From: Holothuria scabra
Taxonomy: Eukaryota; Echinodermata; Holothuroidea; Aspidochirotida; Holothuriidae
Length of the DNA: 64,000 nucleotides
Direction: 5' to 3'
Assembly (NCBI GenBank): GCA_037179385.1
Contig: CM074187.1
Coordinates: forward strand, 17,770,108 to 17,834,107
Part shown: positions 50,005 to 62,000 of the stretch, one piece after another
How the letters are laid out: each line of letters begins with the position of its first letter
Numbering within the stretch: position 1 is the stretch's first letter
Made by a program: the position numbers and the translations under genes
Notes under the pieces: model-generated
Told to the model about the DNA's origin: nothing
The model's input: only the letters and a program-made list of their open reading frames with translations
The model's database searches: none

Positions 50005-51593
50005 CTTGTGAAACAGAGAAGTTGAAAAGCGTTATTAGCATAGCCTTTTCAACTCTTATATGAAATGTTCATTGTTTAACCAATTGGAACTGCGTAATGT
50101 GTACTCTTGCGGGCGACCCACACCATTCCTCAGATCTTAAAAAGTGGGATGTTGAAGCCCCCCCTACTGACCTTTCGGGATGTTTTATCGGTACATTGGC
50201 TGATTTTGTCGTTAAATCAGTCCATGCTGTTGAAAAATACACCTATAGGTATAACCCATGTGTACCGATCCTCTACAAAAATAACATTCATCTTCAGTTA
50301 CGCTTTGCGTAAAGTTTCTAATTATTGCTGGTTGTGAAAAGGTGTAGTGTCACAATTAGGATATTTTTATTTTGTAGCAACACGAGTTGGAAGCTAAAAC
50401 AAGACCTGCTCTCTTATTGTTCGTCTGTGGAAGATTCATAACGCAAATTCAATATTTGGTATGAAACGTTAACTGTCTTTACACTGAGTACAAGGAAGTG
50501 AAATCGGCTAGTCCACCTTTGCACCAATTGGCTTTGACATTCAAAACCAAAAGGTGCAGAGTACCTTCACTTAATACAACTCATTCAACGCCATCTCAGG
50601 CCAAGAGCAATGTAACAGGGTTTGCGTCTGCACATGGGCTCGAGGTCAAAAGGGGAGGGTAATTTAGGAGTAAGGAATAACTTACTTGGGATATTGACGG
50701 GATAAAAAGTTCTTCTACAAACCAAACGCGTTTTTAACTTTCCTTAACACGGATAAGAATTTTTTTTTCAATAAAACTCGATATTTTCCCCTCGCAAAAG
50801 GGTAAAATTGTCAATCTGCGATGTTAATTTTTGGAGGAACCCCGCCTATGGTCTAAATCCACCTGTGTTTATAAACGGGCCTTATTCCAGGGTCTAATAC
50901 AAAACCCCTTTGTCAAAACCACAAATGAGTCATGAGTCATAAGAGGGAAATTTTGAGGTATAATATTTGGGAGCATAGAAAGCATGATATAAGATTTTAT
51001 AACCAACGTGTTGGACGGGCAGTTAACGTTTTACAAACATCTGAGGTTAAATGTGCATTCAAATCCGACCTGTGGTTCTGAAGAAATTAGCAAGTAAAGT
51101 TGTCACATTTTCAACAAAAGCTGAATTTGAAGAAAGCATTATGTTTTTCTTTAAACTTCGCCATCAATGTTTTCCTTAAACTCCCATATTGTTAGAATGT
51201 GATCGCATTGATGGCATGAAATTCTACAAATTTTGCATCCCACACAGGGCGGTCCTTTCCCTAAAACGTCAAGATCACCACAACTGTCTAAAAACAATGA
51301 GAAATGAAGCATTCCTTGTCAATGTGAGGAAGTGATATAGCGTCCGCTAACCTCAAACTCACTTTGGAGCACAAATCTAGTGTTTTTTTAATTGATATCT
51401 CCAGAAATATGTGTCCAATTTGAATGGCAGTTTCACCACACTGCATTGATTTACTTCCTTTTTTCGCATATGGAAATAAGGATTTCAAGCTTCCCCTCTA
51501 AACATATGCAAATGTAAAGAAATAGCGTTAGATTGCTTTGCGTTTAGGTTACCAAAACCACTGGAGAAGAAAATGTGACTACCATGGGATTTT

Positions 51594-51624
<31 letters not shown>

Positions 51625-51632
51625 GTGGTACT
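50005..51632. other. Intronic, nothing recognised
   Basis: Open frames are short. A poly-T run ends at about 51624, next to the TTAA element. Confidence 0.4.
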
Positions 51633-51889
51633 TTAACCCTTTACCGTTGTGCTCCAATCGGGGCATATTTGAGCGCTCGGGAGTGGGCGGAAAAGCCGAC
51701 GTAGCACGGCCCGCATCAGCTTCCGTAGGCTATTGACCCCGTGACCTTAAACTATTGTCCCTCTCGTTGTTGTGATTGAATTTTCGGGTAGATAGTCGCA
51801 GTTTCGAGCTCCGCGTGAAAGAGTAAAGATGGGTGACAGCCACGCTCTCCGCCTGGGTCCAAAAGGACCCAACAACGGCAAAGGGTTAA
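51633..51889. mobile_element. piggyBac-type MITE with TTAA ends
   Basis: TTAA, then CCCTTTACCGTTG on the left, and CAACGGCAAAGGG, then TTAA on the right. The 13-base TIRs differ at one position. TTAA target copies are the hallmark of piggyBac elements. At 257 bases it is non-coding and more GC-rich than its surroundings; the frame at 51752-52048 only overlaps it. It lies in a protease intron. Confidence 0.85.
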
Positions 51890-53172
51890 AATAAGCCTGT
51901 GGAGTGTGTTTACTGCAAAGCTGATGCTGCTGTCTCTGTGTGCGTGCACAGCCCCGTGGTGCAAATACTTTAGATTAAAACCATGTACGCGCCCATGACA
52001 CGGATAGACAGAGAGAGAGTAGCAGGGTATGTTAGAACATCTCCTCATGACCCCTTCGAGTTACTTGCTTAGGCATGTGCTTATAAAATGGGGGCAATCT
52101 AGCTTTTCTTGCTCTGCAGAAACTGATCGAGCAACTGCTCTTCTTTGAGTTACACTAGTACAAACTTTCAGGATCCGCGTCTGGCTTGTAAATGTCGCTT
52201 GCTGTCCTATGTGTTATCAGCATATTATAATCGTGATGTGGTCTCGTAAGTTACCAAAAATTTTCCTTTGCAAGTTAATTAAGTGTGATCAATTTTATTG
52301 TAGAATTTTACTGCACAAAGAACTCTCAAGTAAGAACTAGCTTTATTTTATTGGTGATCCAGATTCGGATGTGACTACAGTAAATGCGACCTTAACCTTT
52401 CTCTATTCTTCACAGTGCCATTTTGCTTACACATGAACAATCACATATAGACGAATACGGACAGCAAGTGATGGTCTGATTTCAGTCGGCCATAACTGGT
52501 GTGTATCACCTTTTATTCTTTCAATTTCCTTGCTAACCTTTATCATGGATGTTTGTTAACTGAATTGTATCTTGATTTCTTCGATATCACTGAATACGAA
52601 GGTTTAAACAGTTGAAATTCATGTAGATAGTAAATGACGATTTAAGGCCGAAGGAGCCTACTAATGGATTCCTACGGTCATTAAACACAAGCGCTGATCG
52701 GATTAGTCTATAACGGGCGAAGCATCATCTTACATAAAACCTATACTGTGTCTTTCCCTTTATTTGTCCCTAACAACATCCAGGGAATACGTTTTTTAAG
52801 TTATCTTAATGAATAATTTAATAATAGCTTTATCGGATGTCCAAGGAGCAGATTTTCCATAAATGTCACGGAAATAAATTATTTCTAGTACAAAATTTCG
52901 ACACGCATGTGATCCCGTTCTTCATGGTTCTCATTTGGTATAAAAGTACTTCTGTAAGAGAAATATCTAAACCCTCTGTTTGCAGAGATTCGGAGGGGTA
53001 CATTTTGCTGGAAGGAATCATGGATGCGTTATATCAATTTTAAACATTTTTTCTGACTTGCAAAAGTTCATGCGAACAAATCAACCGTTGATTTCACTGT
53101 CTGACGACTGTTAATTGATGGGATAACTTAGACTATATATACAAATGAATCTAAAAAATGATATTCCATTAC

Positions 53173-53335
53173 TGTGTTCTCGTGATATGAAGTTCATAAA
53201 AGATGACACCCTGGTATATACATGAGGACTAAAAGGTTGGGCACACCGTCGTTCAAACGTGAATGAGGTTATTCCGACAACTTCGAATTCACCGTCGCTG
53301 TTCCGCTGACACTGTAACGGTCCACCACTATCCCC
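53173..53335 (-). CDS. Mosaic protease, Ser195 exon (GDSGGP)
   Basis: 163 bases, phase 0 in (tttgcag|GGG GAT) and phase 1 out (CAC A|GTAATG). It reads GDSGGPLQCQRNSDGEFEVV, then GITSFTFERRCAQPFSPHVY and TRVSSFMNFI, the C-terminal end of a chymotrypsin-fold (S1) domain with catalytic Ser in GDSGGP. The family SWG-x-G at 214-219 is here SFTFERR, and PGVYT is PHVYT, so both S1-pocket glycines (216 and 226) appear replaced. Reading past the donor gives a stop after 20 codons, but the phase-1 donor fits the next module exactly. Confidence 0.92.
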
Positions 53336-53502
53336 CTGCAAAGGAAAAATACGAATATAAAGGATTCCAAGCAGTTTGAGAAGGCACAATTATTGCGGTC
53401 CTTCAGTCTTAAATCGTCGTAACATTTTCGTTCACATGCAATGCTAAACCCACACATTGAGTGAAATTGTATATATTTTAGTGTACAATCAAATATGATG
53501 CA

Positions 53503-54033
53503 TTAAAGGCATATTCTGGAGACAATATTCGTTAACTTCAAAATAAGCAGAAAAATTTTCTCTTCCAGTAGGAAAAATCTGTATTTCAATAGCTTACAGC
53601 AATTGGAGGATACAAATTTTTAAAGTATTGCAAATTTTTGTTGGGATCTGATGTATTATGGGAAATCTGTGATGTTATCGTGGCACATTAATTTGACATT
53701 GCATTCAATTCATTTATAATTATGATGCTACTACAGAAAATATCTACAGAAAAAGATATTCAAACATTCAAACAGTATCAAATTTCAAGGACAAACAGGA
53801 TGTTCAATTATAAAGAAAAACAAAAGGAATTTGAAGCAATGTGCCAACATTACATAACTTTCTGTAGCTTTGTTGAAAAGGAGAGGTATTTTTTAACAAA
53901 AAAAAACAATCTTTGAAGTGAGATATCTTGAGTTAGGAAAATGATGTTGTGATAGGATTTGAATGACATGGTGTGGAATATTTTTGTTTTTCTTACAAGA
54001 CAAAGGCAAAAGGCCACCAGAACATGCCTTTAA
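53503..54033. mobile_element. TIR element with TTAA borders (AGGCATATTCTGG ends)
   Basis: TTAA-AGGCATATTCTGGAG on the left and CCAGAACATGCCT-TTAA on the right are inverted copies with one or two differences. TTAA borders fit a piggyBac-type insertion. The frame at 53722-53916 is AT-rich and not convincing. A decayed relative is at 49440-49740. Confidence 0.7.
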
Positions 54034-54624
54034 GGCAAAGAATCAGGCCATCACAAGAACAAACAAGAAGAGAGTAATTTCGAAAATAGTATATGCAGCG
54101 GAAAACGATTGAGTACAGTCTGATTAAGAAATTTTTGTGTGTGCCTTTGTAAACGGAAAGTCATGTCGTGACTTTGTTTCTTAAAAGAATCAGACGATTA
54201 TGACACCCCAATAGATCATAGGCGATGTAAGATAAAATAAGGAAAAATTCATTAAACCCCACAAACGGTAACTGAATGCTCGCATAAAAGCAGTAAAGAT
54301 AAAAGGACAATATAAAATTTCAAAAGGGACTTACATACAAGCAACACTAAAAAAGGAATTCCGAGAAAAAAGTACAAGACAATAGGAACCAGCCAGGTAA
54401 GTATTAACGTTTGAAAGAAGTATTATGGCATTTAAAGCATTACAATGTAAAAGAAGAGGAATGGCGATTGGTACTGGAAGTAGGGTAACACTGACACTTC
54501 AAGGAAAAGTTAAATTTTGCAAAAGGTCACCATTTACGGGTGTGGATACAAGTGTAGCTGCTATTAGAATTTGTTACATGATTTGCGCCCACAAATGATA
54601 CACGTTTCATTATGTCCATACTGA

Positions 54625-54790
54625 GTCAAAGACAGTTATTGCCAATTAACACGTACTTGACTGGTCCACTATCTTACCAAAAATGTATCGTAAGTTTTGT
54701 GCAATCCGGCAGATAATTGGGGATGGTTCAAAGAGTAAAAAGGAAAGTTTCATCATGTTTCTTTGTGTCAGCATAAAAGGTCGATCTTAG
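54625..54790. repeat. Intronic repeat shared with 47010-47240
   Basis: Same ordered phrases (caattaa, acttgactgg, aagttttgt, ggaaagtttcatca). A duplicated intron segment or old element. Confidence 0.5.
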
Positions 54791-55685
54791 AAGACCCACT
54801 CCTTTCAAGTCAATAGCAAATCCTCAATACCTGGACGTACCGTCTGAGCGACAAAACTTGTTGTAGCAGAGGTGTTATTCAAACAACACCTCCCCGATTG
54901 AAGCACCATTTTCTGAAGCCACCCAGGATTTCCATTCGCTATATAAGTTTGAATAGGTCTGAATGGAATTACACATTTATCACCATGAAAACCATTAGGG
55001 AATCTACTCCATCGAAAATCGAACAAACTTATCTTCTCCTTGGATTCCTTGCTTGGTATTTAAATGACAAAAAGCAACATTGTTCTAGACTGTATGGTTC
55101 AGTGAGCGCCTATTGTTGTCTATGGTTTTCTATTGTTGTTAAATCAGCCAAGTCGTTATGCTATCGCTCAAGTTATGACGTCCACTTTCATGTGGCGGAA
55201 TTCTCTAATGTTATTTATTTCCCTATAGACTCATCCCCTAAGGTACTTACTTTTGCGACTCCCACAGCTGTCCAGAACGTATCCCAATTCAGACACAATA
55301 TCAGTTTATTGCTTCAGGTGATATCCTAGTGAGTATGTTAAGTCCTAACGTGTTATCAGAATACTCTCAGTACATGTTGTCAGGCCGTCGAGGACGTCGA
55401 TTTGATTTTCAAAGTGAGGAGGACATTTGGCATAAATTTTTCCACAGTTGCTTAGTTGCAACGTTAGAGAAGCATGAAGGGGCTTAACAAAGATGCTCAA
55501 CCAGCTTTCATCGACAGACTCGGTTCAGGTTGGGCTGGATATCGGATCGGGCATTGAGAACCCAGCCAGTGCTAATTATTGATAATAGAACCAAAGGTTC
55601 TTTGATTTGATTTTTGAACTGCCGCCAGCAGCCAGGCTTGGTTGACGCTACATAAACTTTTCCTCCTGTCCTGGTAAGGTGTCTA

Positions 55686-56316
55686 CATCGGCGTAGCTAG
55701 ACATACTTGAGGGAAGGGGGTATGGACAAACATCCAAGTTTTACATTTTATTTAATTACTCCAATACTAGGGATATGAATTGCGCGCGTTGAAATTTTTA
55801 CCCTTTTTCAAATATTTGAAAATATGGAGCTTGTATTGCAGAAAAGTTTGTATTCCGGGTTTCCTGTTAGAAATTTGACAAGTTTGGGGGGGGGGGGAGG
55901 ATTACTGAAGAATTTGCCTTTCCTATGGTAAATCTGAGATTGAGCGGCGACCAAATATCTTTGTTGTTTTCTTTATTCAAGAGCTTCAATTGGAGAAAGT
56001 CTGTAATTTTATCAAGGAAAATGAAAATAGCACTATAGTTACCGGCGTCACTGATCTGGTGTCACACATAGCAAATTTCAGATTTTTTCACTTCTAGAGC
56101 GTGGGAAAGTTTACCAAACTAACGGTTTGAGCAAGCACTTCTGCTTAGGAATAGAAGATATACTTTCTTGAAACAAAGAATGACAAATATGGAGCTTTTA
56201 CTCCGAATTTCGATTTTTATGAGTTTTCAAAACCACAACGTAGACTAGTTTCACAAATGATAAATTTCCGAATCCTTCATTTTCGGAGCCGCCTGCCTTC
56301 TGTTGCTACGCCACTG
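55686..56316. mobile_element. hAT-like element with 8-bp target duplication GGTGTCTA
   Basis: The left end CATCGGCGTAGC and right end GCTACGCCACTG are imperfect inverted copies. GGTGTCTA lies directly outside both ends (55678-55685 and 56317-56324). Eight-base duplications define hAT insertions. It is 631 bases with no transposase, and lies in a protease intron between the 57.6-kb and 53.3-kb exons. Confidence 0.85.
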
Positions 56317-57571
56317 GGTGTCTAAGAGAAGGGGCCCAGATTCAAAATGGTGCTACATTTTGAGTTACCAGAAACTCCAAAGTTTTCAAAACATTGCCTT
56401 AAAAGTGTGGGCTCTTACTTTAACTACGGTCTTGTGAATTTAAATATCCGGTGTACTCTATAAGTAATCACAATCACCACAACGAAAATTGTGATAGTTT
56501 GAGAACGATTTGTAAGGAACCAATTGTAACGAAAGAAGGTCAAATAAATCAATCAATTGATCAAAAGCACACTTCAATCTACAAATCACTGATTGAGGAT
56601 GGGGAGTGTTACTCACTGGTGCTACTGAGACACCTTTGGATAGGCCTACAGGTGTAAGATTGTTGATACGAAAAACATTAAAATATATCCTTTCGAACGG
56701 CACCTCATCATACACTATCTGCAGACAGAGGATGGAGGTGTACCTCTAATTCCAAATTGAAGTCTAGCAAATTTCACTGTGATTTTACTTCTATGATACT
56801 GGTCAGTCTAAATACGAAATGGTCGAATCGTTATACGAATGTGTGATGTGCACGCGTCGAAAGTTTGCTGTGGAAATTATTTTCTTTTCTGAAGAGTTGA
56901 ATGCAGAGTGTACATCGAGACATTTTCAGTTTCCTTAAAATGTTTTTACAAATTTCAGCCCGCCAGGCTGGCCATTTACTAGAGATAACATGGATTTCAT
57001 TAGAACATAGTAGGGGACGATTCCTCTTCTTCAAATTCCTGAATGTTGTGATCCTTCATAACCACACCTGCTGCCCTATGCACACGAACAATCGACATAA
57101 TAATAGAGACCGATGAATAATGTGAGTAGGGCTATGTTTGATATGCAAGTGAAACAAAGAATATCAATGAGACTGCAAGCGCTTGGAGCACGAGAAGAAT
57201 TGGGGAATTGGCAAAGTAAACATGTGAAATTATTGATACAGAAAATCGATTGTAATCGGTAGAGGACACCTTTCATAACCTACCTAACTTTTAAGTTTCA
57301 GGTCAAAAACTAAAAGTGTGCGCGTGTGTGGGGGGGGGGGGAGACTTTTGCGTTAGTGTCCTCTCACAAAAAAGTGGAAGTGACATGTCCCCCCTGTACC
57401 CCCCAGATCGACGCCCATGCATGCTGTGTAAATCATACCGCTCTGCATTTTTAAAATTGATGTCGATCAAAGAGCTGTGTAGATCGAGAATTTCTGTACA
57501 CTACTTGTAAAGTTGTAGTTTGGCTTAGATGGAATTTGAGGTGAGGAATGAAAATCAATAGTGCTTCTTAC

Positions 57572-57735
57572 GCTGCACGTATTGACGTCTCCAAGGACTA
57601 CGTTTTCACCTGCAGCGCAGAGCATGATACCACCACAGAAGCCTATCCGGTTCCTGAAAAAATCTTGTTGACATTGTAGTGGACTGTACAGATTCACCTC
57701 GGCTACCTGAAGGTTGATTGGCAGTTGTGGTTCAG
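57572..57735 (-). CDS. Mosaic protease, exon before the active Ser
   Basis: 164 bases: two bases complete CCT, then 54 codons to AGC|GTAAGA (phase 0). It reads EPQLPINLQVAEVNLYSPLQ, CQQDFFRNRIG, GIMLCAAGENVV, GDVNTCS. In S1 proteases this region is LQ-x-V-x-V...C...MLCAG...DAC-QGDSGG. Spliced to the next exon it gives NTCSGDSGGP. The residue at chymotrypsin position 189 is therefore Asn, not the Asp of trypsin. PLQC/IMLC would be the 168-182 disulfide, and the Cys of NTC pairs with 220. Confidence 0.9.
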
Positions 57736-58766
57736 CTACAGAGTGGAAGAAGAAGAACGAAGGACTCTAATCATTTCTCGTAAGAACTAGTCTTCACCAG
57801 GAAAGTATTCAAAATATTTCCTGTAGCACGTGTATATATAGTCTGTTTTAATATTCAAATCATGTGTTTAATTTTGCAATTTGTAAATATTTCCTCTAAT
57901 ACTTGGTAAACATTTTTAAAGGATTACTTGTGACAAAGCCTATTATGGGCAAACAACTGAATTATTTATCCGTGTTGACGCCATGAGGGTGGCTGGGAGG
58001 AGTTTAATACAGAATCACACAGTCACATTTAGGGAAATAGAGTTCCTCTCTTAAAGTAAAAAAATGAAAATTTATCCAAAAGATTGAATACGGGGACCAC
58101 TCTCTGTTAGGGGAAAGGTTATATCCGCCAATACCGCCAATACAATAAAAACAACAAAATACATAAGGTTACGTTTCTTCTGTTGGTTTTAAAGATGAAT
58201 ATGCACGTTGATTCAAAGAAGCTCTTCCCATACTTATGGCTAATAATGTAGCTTAAATAATGAAGCAATAATAAAGCTGTCCATAATCCTAGGGTAGGCC
58301 GTACACGACAGCCTATTTCTTAGCAAATTGGAAGTTATACTAAGACCCCAAAACTCATTAACTCATTCGCTATGTCAAAAGCGCCTCTTAAATTAAAATG
58401 GGGAATGAAGTGCTTTAACAGAGCGGATGAGATTATGCTCTTTTGTGCCTTTGCATGGCTCCCAATTGGTTAAGAAATAGACCGCACGTTATTTCCCATA
58501 AGTCGTTAGTGTTAACGGATACGTGTACGTGACATGACGTACAGCGCAGTAATTGCACAGGCCTAATTATTACGGGGTATCTAGGACGTGGGGAAAGACT
58601 CACGTTGTCACGCATTCATTGTTAAAACAGTCTTTAAAACGTAAAGGCGAAACGAGTTTGTCTGCTATAAAGTCCAGTTCTCCCAACAGTGGTGTGTTCT
58701 CATACGATACTTCCCCCAAATGCCAATATGTATACAGCTAATAACACTTGGAAAAAAGACGCTTAC

Positions 58767-59017
58767 GGAAATTTTGAATCAGTCCCCATCCTGTAACGGT
58801 ACAATTACTGTGGGTCATTGCCTCGTTTGTACTTCTAGTAATTCGGGCTGGCTGGATATTATTGTTGAAGTCCACTGGCCTATCAAACCATAGTAACGCA
58901 ATATCGTTTTTAAGGGTGAAACGATTGTAATTAGGATGAGGTATAAACTGAAATCCCCTTTCTTCGGTGTTTTCGCCGTTGATAGCGATATCTCCAAGTA
59001 CAATTGTTCTAACGCCC
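58767..59017 (-). CDS. Mosaic protease, Asp102 exon (NDIALL)
   Basis: 251 bases: ctcaacag, one base, 83 codons, one base to C|GTAAGC. It reads GVRTIVLGDIAINGENTEER, then FIPHPNYNRFTLKNDIALLW, PVDFNNNIQPARI and NCTVTGWGL. This is the central strand set of an S1 protease: the HP-x-YN, NDIALL with catalytic Asp102, IQP and C-x-V-x-GWG motifs are all in place. It needs two bases from an upstream exon that should carry the IVGG start and TAAHC (His57). None was found up to 64000, so the gene probably continues beyond the window. Confidence 0.93.
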
Positions 59018-62000
59018 CTGTTGAGACAACAAAGATGATATTATGAGGTCAGCTATGTGGAAGCTGACTTCGGGGTCACCGAAATATATTAAGCTCTGAT
59101 GACGTCACACAACTTTGAATTTTAGCCGCTTATGGAAATTATGGAAATGGACACTTGGAAAAAGAATGGCATATTTATTCTGTTTACATCCAATAAGGAT
59201 CAATACAACTATGACACTTACCAGAATAACTTCGCAAGTTATCGTTAAACCAATTTTTGGTCAAATTGCCGGCCAAAAGGCCCAAGTCTCATCGAGGGAT
59301 TTTTGGTCTCCCTTCCCAAATGTTTGGCGAAGGTTCACAATTTGTCCCGAAATCATCCTGATGCTGTCCAAAAATTACCGAATACACACATTAAGATAGG
59401 TAATATACTCTCTCGTATAGGTCCGTTGATAGATTATTCCAGTATTCCTGAAGACGGGGAATCACGCTTTGTTTATGCTACGATTCTGTTTGAAGTGCAA
59501 TGTCGCAATGCGTGATGGTAGCCAGCTAGCGTGGAGCACTGCGGTATAAGATCCAACACAATGCCATGCTTTGTGTGTTCACATACATAAGTGATACATA
59601 AGTGCATTCTTAAGTGATGCGAAAGGAGGTAGATTTAGCCTAATGAATAGATTAAAGCAGAGCAAAGCCCATAGCTCTCAGCCGCGAATTCAAGGAGGGA
59701 TTTCACGGCTTCGCCCCCCCCCCCCTTTCGTCACGTCAACAATAACAAATACACTAAAATAAGCATAATGTTTATCTACGAGGGGTTGGTTCAGGCTCAT
59801 CCTTTCCTCACAACACCAATCCAAATACACGAACATCGTATGATATTAAGCCCGGGTCAACAGGCTATCTGCTTACTTTCCTGTCGCCTTGCATTCGCCA
59901 CAACAGGGAGCTGCACCTCTCTGGGAACAACAACAAGATTTGAATTATGTGAATAGCTGTTGGCCAATATGGCCTATGTCATCACGTTATGAGCGTTACT
60001 TAACTATTTCCACACAGTCGCACGTCAGCCCATGTGTGCAATGTACCGTAGTGGCTGTGAACAGTCGACAGGTTAGTTTTGTCTCGGTTTGCAACGGTGG
60101 TTTATTATGGTGTATGGAGAAAGATAGGATGTGCAAACTTTACATTACCATTTCACCTAATGGTATATGGTCCATTTTATCTGGTTATTTTCTGATCATT
60201 TTATAACTTACTTAATTTTTTTATTGAAGTATAAATTTTATTGCAAATGAAAGCTCAAAAAATGATTGTTTAGGTTCTCTAACAGTCGGAAATGCCGTTT
60301 CCGGCGCTCTCTTAGGGATTGTGGTTTTCAAAATCTTCTGTACGCTACACGTCAACAGATGGTGCCGCTCTGCTTGGTCTTTCGGACAGAATTATATATT
60401 CCATAGATGTAGGAAGCTAGAGGCTAAGGGCGACATCCCCCAGTAAAAAGGAAGGGTGGAAGCGAGCTTCCGTCCCCCACTTTTCTGTTCAGAAAACCTT
60501 TTTTTCATTTTCCAAATCTCAAAAAATGCAAAATTTTGGCAATATAGAATGCATCATTCCTCTATCATAATTCAGTTTGGTAAACTTTTCCGAGCACTGT
60601 AAATGAGGAAATCGGATGTTACCATATTGGACACCACATCATCAAAAGACAGGGGCAGCCCTAATGTTTTTTTTTTTTTTTTTTTTTTTTTTGTAACTGT
60701 CTTTCATAGAATTTTATATTTTCATCAATGAAAGTTCTTGATTTTGAAAAAGGATAGCGAAGTTTGGAAAGCTTGAAATGTCATCGGAGAGTGTCAATCC
60801 GTAGGCCTTAGATAACATTATGTAGCAACAACGATTCAGTCGTCGTGCAATCATTCTCAGATTTACCAAAAATATATGAAGGAAGTAAGACTAGTGCAGA
60901 ATCTTTAGTGAACCCCTTACTCTTTACAAATTTCCTTACAGGAAATCCAGAATCCAAAATTCTCTGCAGTACCAGCTATATCTATATACATTTGTTTAAA
61001 AGGGGAAGCGATTTATGCTCTCATCAGATACATTTCCACCCTGTCAGTTGAGTAGTCTGTGTATACGTATTCTTTAGTTTTTGAAGAGTCAAAATGTTAC
61101 CAATGATCGATGTTGCAGAGCAGTGACTCAGCTTCAGGAAGAAGGGGCATTTGCCCCTGGCTCGAAAAAGTGAAAAATTCGGAAATTTGACATTTGAGAC
61201 ACCAGTCAAATACAGTGCGGTCTTCCCAACTTTTCCTTCATAAAAGTCCCAATTCTTACTAATAAAAGCTTCGCGCACCCTAACCTGCCACCCTTTCTGC
61301 AGTAAGAATTGGCTTATAAAGCAGTCAATATGGTAAACCTTTCCGAGCCCTAGAGTGCAGTCTCACTAAAATTTTCTTCAATAAAGGAATTTTACTTTTA
61401 AATATTTTGTCCAAAAAAGATAACAAAGTCTCCGGAGCTTTTTGAATGCCGCAGAGAAGCCTTAATCCTCACTCCTTAGATAACATTATGTAACTCAACG
61501 ACGATCTTCTGTCGACATGCTATCTTAAATATTTGCTAACAGGAAGGGCAGATTCTTCTACGGTCCCCCAAATATTCAGGTATCCTTACATGAAACCCTG
61601 AATCTAAACTATTTCTTCCAATACAAGCTCCATATTTACAAACGTGTAAACGGACCCAAATTTAGGACGTGCGCATTACAGTAGTGTTCAAACTTAAGAA
61701 AAAATCTGATCTTTTTTTCATTAAAAGAGAAATGTTTGTAGAAGAAAGAAAAAAATCAGCATCTAAAACATTCCTTTGGGTCAATGGGATAGGTAAAGGT
61801 GCATGGCCCAAAATTGTTCCGCCCCCCCCCCCCCGCCACACGTTCATAGTGTTTCCTACGCAACTGAGCCCATTCAGACAGAGAATCACCTTACGTCCCA
61901 ATTACCCGCTTCCTCTAAGTTCAGCCCCCTCCCCCATTTTGTTGAAATGTCTGGATCCGCGCGGTTCTTTATAGCAGTTTTAGTGAAGATAAAAAGATAA

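Noticed and set aside
51752..52048. 98-codon minus-strand frame
   Set aside because: It overlaps the TTAA-bordered MITE and has no family resemblance.
60000..60090. Minus-strand FTATTVHC reading, similar to the TAAHC of proteases
   Set aside because: It lacks the flanking IVGG...GGSL...W segments, splice borders in the right phase and the usual residues after His57. Most likely chance.
59889..60206. 105-codon plus-strand frame rich in Cys and Trp
   Set aside because: No ordered domain pattern was seen, and it lies in repeat-rich DNA.
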